From assembly GCA_965219935.1 (NCBI GenBank), contig CBDCOU010000003.1, positions 1,054,001 to 1,118,000 of the forward strand: a stretch of 64,000 bases of DNA. The letters are read 5' to 3'. Below are positions 53,932-62,020 of the stretch, piece after piece (position 1 is the first letter of the stretch; every line of letters starts with the position of its first letter). Origin of the DNA: Bin34 sp965219935. Lineage in GTDB: Bacteria; Chloroflexota; Anaerolineae; Caldilineales; Caldilineaceae. Below the pieces are notes generated by a model. That model was not told where the DNA came from. It ran no database searches and saw only the letters and a list, made by a program, of their open reading frames with translations. The translations under genes and the position numbers were made by a program.

Positions 53932-54945
53932 ATGGGCCAAATCGTTAACCGCGAGGTAGTTCTTGCATCCCGGCCGGACGGCATGCCGACGCCCGCCAAC
54001 TTCGAAATCCGGGAATCGGTTGTGCCGGAACTCGGTCCGAACGAGTTGCTGATCCGAAACAAGTTCATGTCCGTGGATCCCTACATGCGGGGACGGATGC
54101 GCGCGGGCAGGTCCTATGCAGCACCTTTCCAGGAGGGCGAGGCCATGTATGGTGGGGCCGCCGGTACGGTGGTGGCATCCAACAATGCCAACTGGAAGGA
54201 AGGCGACGAAGTCCTTAACTCGTCGGGCTGGCGGGAGTACACCGTCTCCACCGGCATGGGCCTTAACCGGGTCGACACCTCGATTGCGCCCCTGCAGAGT
54301 TTTCTCGGCATTGCCGGCATGCCCGGCCAGACCGCCTACTTCGGCCTGCTGCGCGTCGGGGAGCCCAAGCCGGGCGAAACCGTCTTCGTGTCCGCAGCAT
54401 CGGGAGCGGTGGGCGGCCTCGTGTGCCAGATCGCGAAATTGCACGGCTGCCGCGTGGTCGGCAGCGTCGGGTCGGCGGCCAAGGCCCAGTGGCTGCGGGA
54501 CGAGGCCGGAGTTGACGAAACCATCATCTGGCGGGATACCGACGACCTGAGCGCCGAACTCGGTCGCGTCTGCCCCGACGGCATCGACGTCTACTTCGAA
54601 AACGTGGGCGGCGAACACCTGCAGGCGGCGCTGGCCAACATGAACATGTACGGACGCGTCGCGGCCTGCGGCATGATTGCCACCTACAACGCGCGCACGC
54701 CCCAGCCGGGACCGAACAACCTGATGCTGATCGTCGGCAACCGCATTCGCATTCAGGGCTTCATTGTGTCGGACTTTGCGGAGCATACGGACCAGTTCTA
54801 CGCGGACCTCAAGAAGTGGATTGACGCCGGTCAAGTCAAGTGGCAGGAAACCATCGTGCACGGGATCGAACAGGCACCGCAGGCCTTCATCAACCTGTTC
54901 ACCGGAGCCAACAACGGCAAGATGCTGGTCCAACTGCACGACTGA
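53932..54945 (+). CDS. NADP-dependent oxidoreductase (zinc-independent MDR, double-bond reductase type)
   Basis: A 337-residue medium-chain reductase of the leukotriene B4 dehydrogenase/curA group. Hallmarks are FMSVDPYMRGRM near residue 45, GIAGMPGQTAYFGLL, the glycine-rich SAASGAVGGLVCQIAK, DVYFENVGGE and a C-terminal ...NNGKMLVQL. No zinc ligands are present, as expected. Enzymes of this group reduce activated C=C bonds with NADPH. The ATG at 53932 is the first that starts the fold. It is followed 33 bases later by the UxaA-family gene. Confidence 0.93.
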   Translation: MGQIVNREVVLASRPDGMPTPANFEIRESVVPELGPNELLIRNKFMSVDPYMRGRMRAGRSYAAPFQEGEAMYGGAAGTVVASNNANWKEGDEVLNSSGWREYTVSTGMGLNRVDTSIAPLQSFLGIAGMPGQTAYFGLLRVGEPKPGETVFVSAASGAVGGLVCQIAKLHGCRVVGSVGSAAKAQWLRDEAGVDETIIWRDTDDLSAELGRVCPDGIDVYFENVGGEHLQAALANMNMYGRVAACGMIATYNARTPQPGPNNLMLIVGNRIRIQGFIVSDFAEHTDQFYADLKKWIDAGQVKWQETIVHGIEQAPQAFINLFTGANNGKMLVQLHD

Positions 54946-54978
54946 CGAACCTTCCGCCCGCCGGCAAGGACCATACAC

Positions 54979-56169
54979 ATGGCACCACTCCTGTTTTCCT
55001 CGGTGGCCCGCCTGCCGTTGCCCGGCGACAACGTTGCCATTGCCACGCGCCGGCTGGAAAGAGGCACCCAGATCGCAACGGAACAGGACACGTTCGCCCT
55101 GGATGCGACGGTCCTGGAGGGACACCGCTTCGCCATCGAACCAATCGCGGCCGGTGAACAGGTGCTGTCCTGGCGAATGCCTTTCGGCACGGCCACCGTC
55201 GGGATCGAGCCCGGTCAGTACGTGTGCAACGACGGCATGCTGGAGGCCCTGGCGGGCCGCACCGTGCAAATGGATCTTCCGGACACACCGAACTTCGAAA
55301 GCGAAATCCCGCCGTTCGTTCTGGATCCCGCTTCGTTTCAGCCCGGCGAACCGGTGCCGGTCAAGGCTGTTCCGGACACCTTCATGGGCTACCCCCGGAC
55401 CGGTGGCCGCGGCAGCGGTACGCGCAACGTGGTCCTGTTGCTGGGAACGTCATCGTTGACCGGCGGCTTCGTCCGGGCCCTGGAAGCCAAGCTCCAGGCC
55501 GATGCCGATGCCCTTGACAACGTGGACGCCATCGTGGCCGTGGCCCACACCGAAGGTGCGGTCCCGGACCCGAACAACCTGGAGTTGGTCCTGCGGACCC
55601 TGGCCGGGTTCGTCATCCATCCCAACACCGCGGCGGTATTGGCCGTGGACCACGGGACGGAACCCGTCAACAATCGGGCACTCGCGGCCTGGATGGCCGA
55701 CAAGGGCTACCCGGTCGATCATGTCAAACACGAGTTCCTGTCCCTCTCCGGAACCTTTGAAGAGGAACTTGACCGCGCTGCCGACACGGTGCACAACTGG
55801 TATCCGGAGCTGGTCCAAACACAACGGATCGCCCAACCCGTATCGGAGCTCAAGCTCGCGCTGCAGTGCGGCGGCTCCGACTCGTTCTCGGGCATCTCGG
55901 GCAATCCGCTGGCCGCCTGGGTGGCGCGCGAAATCATCCGCAACGGCGGGGGGGCCAATCTGGCAGAAACCGACGAACTGATCGGTGCGGAACCCTACAT
56001 CTGCAACAACGTCAGGGATCTGGCCACGGCCCGCGAGTTCCTGGACACCGTGGAGGCTTCAAGGCGCGGGCAGCCCGACACGGCCATTCGGCGGAGGGAA
56101 ACCCGTCCGGCGGCAACAAGTTCCGCGGCCTCTACAACATCTTCCTCAAGTCCATCGGCGCCGCCATGA
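54979..56169 (+). CDS. UxaA-family (altronate/galactarate dehydratase) protein, N-terminal part before a frameshift
   Basis: The first ~100 residues form a SAF-type domain (LPGDNVAIATRRL, GHRFAIEPI), followed by the D-galactarate/altronate dehydratase domain: MGYPRTGGRGSGTRNVVLLLG and LKLALQCGGSDSFSGISGNPLA. Homology in this frame ends at Val-Glu (56055). Adding one base near 56056 would restore the downstream Phe-Lys-Ala-Arg run, so a single base appears to be missing. Residues beyond that, to 56169, are out of frame and low-complexity. The enzyme would dehydrate a hexonate or related sugar acid. It lies directly behind the MDR reductase gene. Confidence 0.85.
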   Translation: MAPLLFSSVARLPLPGDNVAIATRRLERGTQIATEQDTFALDATVLEGHRFAIEPIAAGEQVLSWRMPFGTATVGIEPGQYVCNDGMLEALAGRTVQMDLPDTPNFESEIPPFVLDPASFQPGEPVPVKAVPDTFMGYPRTGGRGSGTRNVVLLLGTSSLTGGFVRALEAKLQADADALDNVDAIVAVAHTEGAVPDPNNLELVLRTLAGFVIHPNTAAVLAVDHGTEPVNNRALAAWMADKGYPVDHVKHEFLSLSGTFEEELDRAADTVHNWYPELVQTQRIAQPVSELKLALQCGGSDSFSGISGNPLAAWVAREIIRNGGGANLAETDELIGAEPYICNNVRDLATAREFLDTVEASRRGQPDTAIRRRETRPAATSSAASTTSSSSPSAPP

Positions 56170-57635
56170 AGCGGGATCCGGACGTGCGGCTGGAGCATGT
56201 TCTGGCCTACGGGCAGCTGATGGAGGAACCGGGATTCTGTTTCATGGACAGTCCCGGCAACGACTTGGAGAGCATCGCCGGCCAGGTGGCATCGGGTTGC
56301 AACATCATCTTTTTCGTAACCGGCAACGGATCGATCACGAACTTTCCCTTCGTGCCCACGGTCAAAATCGTCACGACCAGCGAACGCTTCAACCTGCTCC
56401 AGGGCGACATGGACATCAATGCGGGCCGCTACCTGGACGGCACGCCGATGGACGACTTGGGCCGGGATCTTTACGCACGCACCCTGGCCGTGGCCGGTGG
56501 TGAACGCACGGTGGGAGAGAAGGCCGGGCACTCCCAAGTGCAGCTGTGGCGCAACTGGGCTTTGGACTCCGACGACCAGGCGATGGTCCCGCCGGCACCG
56601 ATGCAGTCGGGCAAGGCCATTCAGGTGGTCAATGGGCGCGGCGATCTCGACTTCGCGTTTCCGGGGATTCGCCGCGGGGACCGGGTACTTCCCCGGGACA
56701 TGAATCTGATCGTGCCAACGAGCCTCTGTTCCGGCCAGATTGCCGCCCTGGCAGTGCGGCGCCTGTCCAATGTCCTGGGTGCAGCCGGCAACTTTGCCAC
56801 CGTGGTTCACCACGAGGGTTGCGGAGCCTCAAGCGGCACCTCCGAGGAACTGTACGCCCGAACCCTGGCCGGCTACGTCCGCCATCCCCAGGTTCGCCAC
56901 TGCCTGCTCATGGAACACGGCTGCGAAAAGACCCACAACGACTTCATGCGGCACGTTCTGGAAGACAGCGGGGTGGAAACGGACAGCCTCGGTTGGGCCA
57001 GCGTGCAGTTGGACGGCGGTATCGCTCCGGTACTGTCCAAGGTCGAGAATTGGTTCCGGAGCCGACTCGGCAACGAACCCGCGGCTACCCCGGAAACCGG
57101 GTCCCTGGAACAGCTGCGGATTGCCTTGGGCCATGCCGGCAGTCTCTCCGACGCCGACCGAACCGTGTTGGCGGGATTGGCTACGACCGTTGCTGCCCAC
57201 GGCGGCCTGGTGGTGGTGCCGTCCAGTGCCGAATGGCTGTCGCTGATTCCCGAGGCCGCCGATGCCGAACCCACACTGGCCTACGCCCAACAGGCCACGG
57301 AACACGGCCTGCACCTGATGGATTCCCCGACGGTGCACTGGGTGGAAACCCTGTCCGGCCTGGGAGCCACCGGCCCGGACCTGATTCTAGTCCTCGCTAC
57401 CGGCCATCCGGTGCAGGGCCATCCCTTCATTCCGACCGTGGAATTCGGCTTGGGTCCGCATGCCAGTCCGGACTTGGACCTGTCCTTGGAGCCCGGCCTC
57501 CCTGTCACACAGCAGGTCGCCCACATCTTGTCCGTCGCCGAGGAAGTACTGTCCGGGAACCGCAAGGTCCGCGTGTTGCAAACGGGCAACATCGACTTCC
57601 AGATCACGCGCGGCCCGACCGGCATCTCGCTGTAA
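56058..57635 (+). CDS. UxaA-family dehydratase, C-terminal part with a second degenerate catalytic-like half
   Basis: This continues the preceding gene in another frame: FKARAARHGHSAEGNPSGGN, then LKSIGAAM, FMDSPGNDLESIAGQ and FFVTGNGSITNFPFVPTVK complete a normal UxaA domain. A further ~300 residues resemble a second, partial copy: TSLCSGQIAALAVRR, VVHHEGCGASSG, MEHGCEKTHNDFM, then GLHLMDSPT and LATGHPVQGHPFIPTVEFGL. With the frameshift repaired the protein is about 885 residues, against roughly 500 for UxaA or GarD. It may be a natural double-length variant. If the frameshift is real, both parts are inactive. Confidence 0.82.
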   Translation, partial: FKARAARHGHSAEGNPSGGNKFRGLYNIFLKSIGAAMKRDPDVRLEHVLAYGQLMEEPGFCFMDSPGNDLESIAGQVASGCNIIFFVTGNGSITNFPFVPTVKIVTTSERFNLLQGDMDINAGRYLDGTPMDDLGRDLYARTLAVAGGERTVGEKAGHSQVQLWRNWALDSDDQAMVPPAPMQSGKAIQVVNGRGDLDFAFPGIRRGDRVLPRDMNLIVPTSLCSGQIAALAVRRLSNVLGAAGNFATVVHHEGCGASSGTSEELYARTLAGYVRHPQVRHCLLMEHGCEKTHNDFMRHVLEDSGVETDSLGWASVQLDGGIAPVLSKVENWFRSRLGNEPAATPETGSLEQLRIALGHAGSLSDADRTVLAGLATTVAAHGGLVVVPSSAEWLSLIPEAADAEPTLAYAQQATEHGLHLMDSPTVHWVETLSGLGATGPDLILVLATGHPVQGHPFIPTVEFGLGPHASPDLDLSLEPGLPVTQQVAHILSVAEEVLSGNRKVRVLQTGNIDFQITRGPTGISL

Positions 57636-57833
57636 GGTTCGATACCGCAGCCACGAGGCGAACCCAGCCGGCAATACGCAAGCCGGGACCGCCGGTGCGC
57701 TTCCATGCGGCTCAGGCAAGTCCTCCCCATGCCTGACCGGTGCAACCCATGGATGCAGCCGACACGAGTTGGTGCCCCGGTTCCCCAACAAACCCCTGGA
57801 AACGTTTCAGACCGCCACCAACAGAGGCAACGC

Positions 57834-58487
57834 GTGGACACAGCCGGCAAGTTGCACCTCATAGCCGATGAGTTGTGCAGGATTGCAAACCTGGAATTGC
57901 ACTCCGCCCCAACCCACTACGACCTGGACAGGTTTCGCAGAATTGGGTCGTTGAGTGACAGGTTGGTTGCCGCGATCGAAGGACGGACCACGGCCGATAC
58001 AACACCTGAGGGTTGGCAACCTGTGGTGCATGCCGCGCCCTTTGTCGCCAACGAAGCAGCGGTGTTTCGGAACCGGTGCATTCTCCTCATCAAACGCGAA
58101 GACAACGGCCTTTGGGCCATGCCGGGGGGCGCGACAGAGGTGGGTGAGACCTGGGCAGAATCGGCGGAGCGGGAGTTGCGCGAAGAGACAGGCGTACAGG
58201 GAAACGCAAGGGAATTGCTCGGAGTGTTCGATTCACGCCTGTGTGGAAGTCGCGTCAGGCAACAATGGTACGTAGGGGTTTGGCTGGTTGCACCCGGAGA
58301 GGGCCAGATCCCCATTGCAGGTCCCGAAACGACGGGAGTCGGTTTTTTCGCCGCGGATTCCCTGCCCGACCTGTCGCCAGGCCACGAGCACCGTGTGCTG
58401 ACAGTGCTCAAACTCGTACGGGGGGATCTTCCCGTCCCCTACTTCGATCCAACCAGTGGTTCGAATGGCGTCCCGGCGGGTCGGTAG
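57834..58487 (+). CDS. Nudix hydrolase with NUDIX_N domain, tandem paralogue 1
   Basis: A 217-residue protein. Residues 1 to about 65 match the Nudix N-terminal helical domain found in YjhB-type (ADP-ribose/X-linked NDP) hydrolases: KLHLIADELCRI, then HYDLDRFRRI. The Nudix box is complete (GGATEVGE...RELREETGV). The start is the GTG at 57834 (AGAGG upstream), which aligns exactly with the starts of the two paralogues downstream; the frame is open further upstream without homology. Family members hydrolyse nucleoside diphosphates linked to another moiety. The actual substrate is unknown. Confidence 0.88.
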   Translation: MDTAGKLHLIADELCRIANLELHSAPTHYDLDRFRRIGSLSDRLVAAIEGRTTADTTPEGWQPVVHAAPFVANEAAVFRNRCILLIKREDNGLWAMPGGATEVGETWAESAERELREETGVQGNARELLGVFDSRLCGSRVRQQWYVGVWLVAPGEGQIPIAGPETTGVGFFAADSLPDLSPGHEHRVLTVLKLVRGDLPVPYFDPTSGSNGVPAGR

Positions 58488-58783
58488 AGGCTGGAATCGA
58501 GAGCAATCCGCTCAACACCCTCTCCATGCGGCAAACGCTCCGTTGACTCATGAGACCGGCCTGGGGCGGCCGGCCTGCAGGACAGTCACCCAAACCCGAT
58601 GAACACACAACCCGCCGCGTGTGCGAAGTTTGACATCGCTTCCCATGGCGAACGGAAAGGCCGCCTGCACACGACCGGAACCGGGACATCCCCTGCGATG
58701 CCTGCCCCGCGCAGCTTTGTACAAAGTTGCGCCCAGCGGCACCTTGGAAAGTTTCCGACCTTCACCAACCGAGGAACCACGAC

Positions 58784-59431
58784 ATGGACGCCACAGGGGC
58801 GATATATCACATAGCGGATGAGTTGCGCAGCATCTCTGATCTGGGACTGCACTTCGCCCAAACCGACTACGACCGAGACAGATACCGCAGAGTTCGGTCG
58901 TTGGGTGCCCAGTTGGTTGCCGCGATCGAAGGCAGCACGGTCGATGCCGTACTGGAGGATTGGGCATCGGTGATTCGTGCCACCCCCTTTGTCTCTGCCG
59001 ACGCGGTCGTGTTTCGAGAGGGACAGATCCTCCTCATCCAACGCAAGGACAACGGCCTTTGGGCTTTGCCGGGCGGCGCGACAGAGGTGGGCGAAACGTG
59101 GGCCGAATCGGTGGAACGGGAGCTTCGTGAAGAGGCAGGTGTGCAAGGAACTGCCACGAAACTGCTCGGGGTGTTTGATTCACGTCTGTGGGGGAGCCGT
59201 GCCAAGCAGCACGTCTACGCCAGCGTTTGGTTAGTCGAACTCGGGGGCCAACAAATCCCCGTCACAGGTCCCGAAACGACGGGAGTGGATTTTTTTGCCG
59301 AGGACGCCCTGCCCGACCTGTCGCCCGGCCACGAGCACCGTGTGCCGACAGTGTTCAAACTCATGCGGGGGGAGCTTCCTTGCCCCTACTTCGACCCGAC
59401 CGATGGAGCAAGTCGCACCTCGGCAGGCTAG
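58784..59431 (+). CDS. Nudix hydrolase with NUDIX_N domain, tandem paralogue 2
   Basis: A 215-residue protein with the same layout as its neighbours: MDATGAIYHIADELRSI start, a helical N-terminal domain with the YDRDRYRRV segment, and a complete Nudix box (GGATEVGE...RELREEAGV). The C-terminal FFAEDALPDLSPGHEHR and PYFDPTDG stretches are nearly identical in all three copies. The 40 bases upstream of the ATG resemble those upstream of paralogue 1, so the duplicated unit included the leader. The 296-base gap from paralogue 1 holds no other gene. Confidence 0.9.
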   Translation: MDATGAIYHIADELRSISDLGLHFAQTDYDRDRYRRVRSLGAQLVAAIEGSTVDAVLEDWASVIRATPFVSADAVVFREGQILLIQRKDNGLWALPGGATEVGETWAESVERELREEAGVQGTATKLLGVFDSRLWGSRAKQHVYASVWLVELGGQQIPVTGPETTGVDFFAEDALPDLSPGHEHRVPTVFKLMRGELPCPYFDPTDGASRTSAG

Positions 59432-59505
59432 CTGAAATTGAGGAGGTGAAGTTGCGCCAAGCGGAACACCTGGAAAGCTAGCGACATCCTTGACAGACGA
59501 ACCGC

Positions 59506-60159
59506 ATGAACGCAACAGGGAAGATCCACCTCATAGCAGATGAGTTGCGCAGCATTGCGGATCTCGGATTGCACTTCGCCCAAACCGACTATGACAAGGA
59601 CAGGTACGGCAGGATACGCTCATTGAGTGCCCGACTGGTTGCCGAACTTGAAGGGAGGACCTCGACCGCCGCGATGCTGGATGGTTGGGAACCGGTCATA
59701 GGCGCGACTCCCTTCTTGGCCGCAGAAGCGGCGGTGTTTCGGGACAGGTGCATCCTCCTCATCAAACGCGAAGACAACGGCCTTTGGGCCATGCCGGGGG
59801 GTGCGACGGAGGTAGGCGAGACCTGGGCCGAATCGGTGGAGCGGGAACTCCGCGAAGAGACAGGCGTAGAAGGATCCGCCACGCAATTGCTCGGGGTGTT
59901 TGATTCACGTCTGTGGCGGAGTCGGGCCAAGCAGCAAATCTACGTAAGTGTTTGGCGGGTCGAACTCGGCCCGCACCAGATCCCCATCGCAGGTCCGGAA
60001 ACGACAGGAGTGGGATTTTTCGCCGAGGATGCCCTGCCCGACCTGTCGCCGGGCCACAGGCAACGTGTACCGGCTGTGTTCAAACTCGTGCGGGGAGAAC
60101 TTTCCATCCCCTACTTTGACCCAACCGATGGAGCAAATTGCTCCCCGGCCATCCGGTAG
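59506..60159 (+). CDS. Nudix hydrolase with NUDIX_N domain, tandem paralogue 3
   Basis: A 217-residue protein, identical in length to paralogue 1, starting MNATGKIHLIADELRSI. The Nudix box is intact (GGATEVGE...RELREETGV). The central block ILLIKREDNGLWAMPGG is identical to copy 1, whereas copy 2 has Gln and Leu substitutions. All three copies keep catalytic Glu residues, so all could be active. The spacing from copy 2 is 74 bases and the following HigA-like remnant begins 17 bases downstream. Confidence 0.9.
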   Translation: MNATGKIHLIADELRSIADLGLHFAQTDYDKDRYGRIRSLSARLVAELEGRTSTAAMLDGWEPVIGATPFLAAEAAVFRDRCILLIKREDNGLWAMPGGATEVGETWAESVERELREETGVEGSATQLLGVFDSRLWRSRAKQQIYVSVWRVELGPHQIPIAGPETTGVGFFAEDALPDLSPGHRQRVPAVFKLVRGELSIPYFDPTDGANCSPAIR

Positions 60160-60176
60160 GCGCAGAGATTGGGTGA

Positions 60177-60517
60177 ATGGACCCAACTCTGACTCCCCAA
60201 CACCCGGGTGAACTGATGCGTGCGAACATGGACGCGGTCGCATGGACCGTGGCCGGGACGGCACATCTTGGGTATGAGCGCGGAATCTTGTCACGTCAAC
60301 TGAACGGCATGGCCGGGGGGCCGCGAACATGGCGCTTGCCGTGGAGGCAGTTGACTGGTGCATGGCCGAGCACTGGATGCGCATGCAGGCGAGCAAGGCA
60401 CTTGCCCAGGAGCACAGCTCCACGGCGCGGTCGTGCGACAACGCGGTGGAGCTGGAGTGCAGGCCGATACCCACTGTTGCCCCAAGGCTGTCGCATTCTG
60501 TCTCGACAGTTTCCTGA
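60177..60517 (+). pseudogene. HigA-like antitoxin (XRE-type) remnant, frameshifted
   Basis: The first 47 codons carry the HigA fingerprint (QHPGELMRANMDA, then ILSRQLNGMAG, the recognition helix). At the G6 run (60315-60320) the match shifts frame and continues as ANMALAVEAVDWCMAEHWMRMQASKALAQ to the stop at 60517. One more G would restore a single ORF of about 113 residues. HigA proteins repress their own operon and neutralise HigB. No higB toxin gene is adjacent, so this is an orphan or decaying antitoxin, or a homopolymer sequencing error. Confidence 0.7.
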
Positions 60518-60779
60518 GCGGGAATTTCCAACTCCGCCCAGCCTGTTCGAGCATGGCCACGTCCCCAATTGGGGTGTTCCCCCGGTACAGCGACGAGTTT
60601 CTGCCTTCCAGCGCCCTATCCACAGGAGTACTATCCCAATCGGACTGCGATCGCCCTGGTGGTCGGCCTTGGTCCAACCGATCCAAGGGGTAACATGGCA
60701 ACCAGGGCAAATCCGGAATCCTGCCGGTACCCATTTGGGAACTTGCCAAGTTCACTGAATTGAGGAGTGTCTTGCACCA
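60518..60779 (+). other. Intergenic region before the DUF2961 gene
   Basis: 262 bases with no recognised gene. A weak promoter-like pair (TTGGTC, 16 bases, TAACAT) ends near 60694. GAGGAG lies 12 bases before the next ATG. Confidence 0.4.
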
Positions 60780-61880
60780 ATGAATGCGGAATTCAACGGC
60801 CTCAACATGGGGTTGGGCACAATCGCCCGCCTCTCACCCGCCAAGTCGCGGTCCATCTCGGCCGAAAACATGGACGGAGCACCCGGACAGGGAGGGCGCG
60901 CCACCGAAGGAACCGGCGCGGATGCCGCCCGGGAACTGGGCCATGGCTGGAAGATTTCCCCTAGCATCCACCTTTCTCCCGAGTCCGTGACCCCGATTGC
61001 GGACATCGAAGGTCCTGGACAGATCCAGCACATCTGGTTCGCCTGCCGCCCCGAGTACTTCCGGTCCCTGGTGTTCCGCGCCTATTGGGACAACGAGGAC
61101 AACCCGTCCGTTGAAGCCCCCTTGGGAGACCTCTTCTGCAACGGCTGGACCGAACCGGTCATGGTGAACTCGTTGCCCGTTTCGGTCAATGCCGTCGGCG
61201 CTCTGAACAGCTACTGGCCCATGCCCTTTCGCAAGCAGGCCCGGATTGAAATCGTCAACCTCAGTCCGGAGCCGGCCAACGGGTTCTATTACCAGGTCGA
61301 CTACACCTTGACGGACGTGCCGGAGGACGCGGCCTACTTCCACGCCCAGTGGCGTCGGGTCAATCCCCTGCCCTACAAGGATGTCTTTACCGTGCTGGAC
61401 GGCGTAGAGGGCCGCGGCCACTACGCAGGTGTGTATGTCGCGTGGGGGTCCAACAACAACGGGTGGTGGGGCGAAGGCGAGATGAAGTTCTACCTGGACG
61501 GCGACCAGTGGCCCACCATCTGCGGTACCGGGACCGAGGACTACTTCGGCGGCGCCTGGGGATTCCACGGAGTCGGCCTCGAGGGATACCAGACGTATTC
61601 AACCCCGTACCTGGGGTTCCATCAGGTCATTGAGCCGGACGGGTTCCAGCGCAGTCAGGCACGCTTCGGCATGTACCGCTGGCACATCATGGATCCCATC
61701 CGGTTCGAACAGGGCCTGCAGGTAACTCTCCAGGCCTTGGGCTGGCGCAAACCCAAGGAGGGCAAGCGCAGGTATCTGGCCCTGCAGGATGACATCGCCT
61801 CGACTGCCGTGTGGTACCAGACCGAACCCCACAACCCATTTCCCCGGCTCACGGAACTGGATCACCTGGAAGTCGTCTGA
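60780..61880 (+). CDS. DUF2961 (GH172-type) glycoside hydrolase-like protein
   Basis: A 366-residue protein of the DUF2961 family, which includes GH172 enzymes such as difructose-anhydride hydrolases and alpha-D-arabinofuranosidases. Family hallmarks are RSISAENMDGAPGQGG near the N-terminus, FRAYWDNEDNPSVEAPLGDLF in sequence, PMPFRKQARIEI, VYVAWGSNNNGWWGEGE with a catalytic-type Glu, and GTGTEDYFGGAWGF with another Glu. There is no signal peptide, so it acts in the cytoplasm. It stands alone between the HigA remnant and recQ and would cleave an imported oligosaccharide; the substrate is unknown. Confidence 0.9.
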   Translation: MNAEFNGLNMGLGTIARLSPAKSRSISAENMDGAPGQGGRATEGTGADAARELGHGWKISPSIHLSPESVTPIADIEGPGQIQHIWFACRPEYFRSLVFRAYWDNEDNPSVEAPLGDLFCNGWTEPVMVNSLPVSVNAVGALNSYWPMPFRKQARIEIVNLSPEPANGFYYQVDYTLTDVPEDAAYFHAQWRRVNPLPYKDVFTVLDGVEGRGHYAGVYVAWGSNNNGWWGEGEMKFYLDGDQWPTICGTGTEDYFGGAWGFHGVGLEGYQTYSTPYLGFHQVIEPDGFQRSQARFGMYRWHIMDPIRFEQGLQVTLQALGWRKPKEGKRRYLALQDDIASTAVWYQTEPHNPFPRLTELDHLEVV

Positions 61881-62020
61881 GCGTCCGGCGACCACCACAG
61901 ACCGTCCGGTCCTCACCGGTCGTCGGTGTGGGCGGCAGTGGTTCCCAAACCTGTCCGCTGACGATTCCTGATGTAGGGCCCCCCACGCCGGATTTGGTTC
62001 CGGGGCTTGCCGGATGGTTT

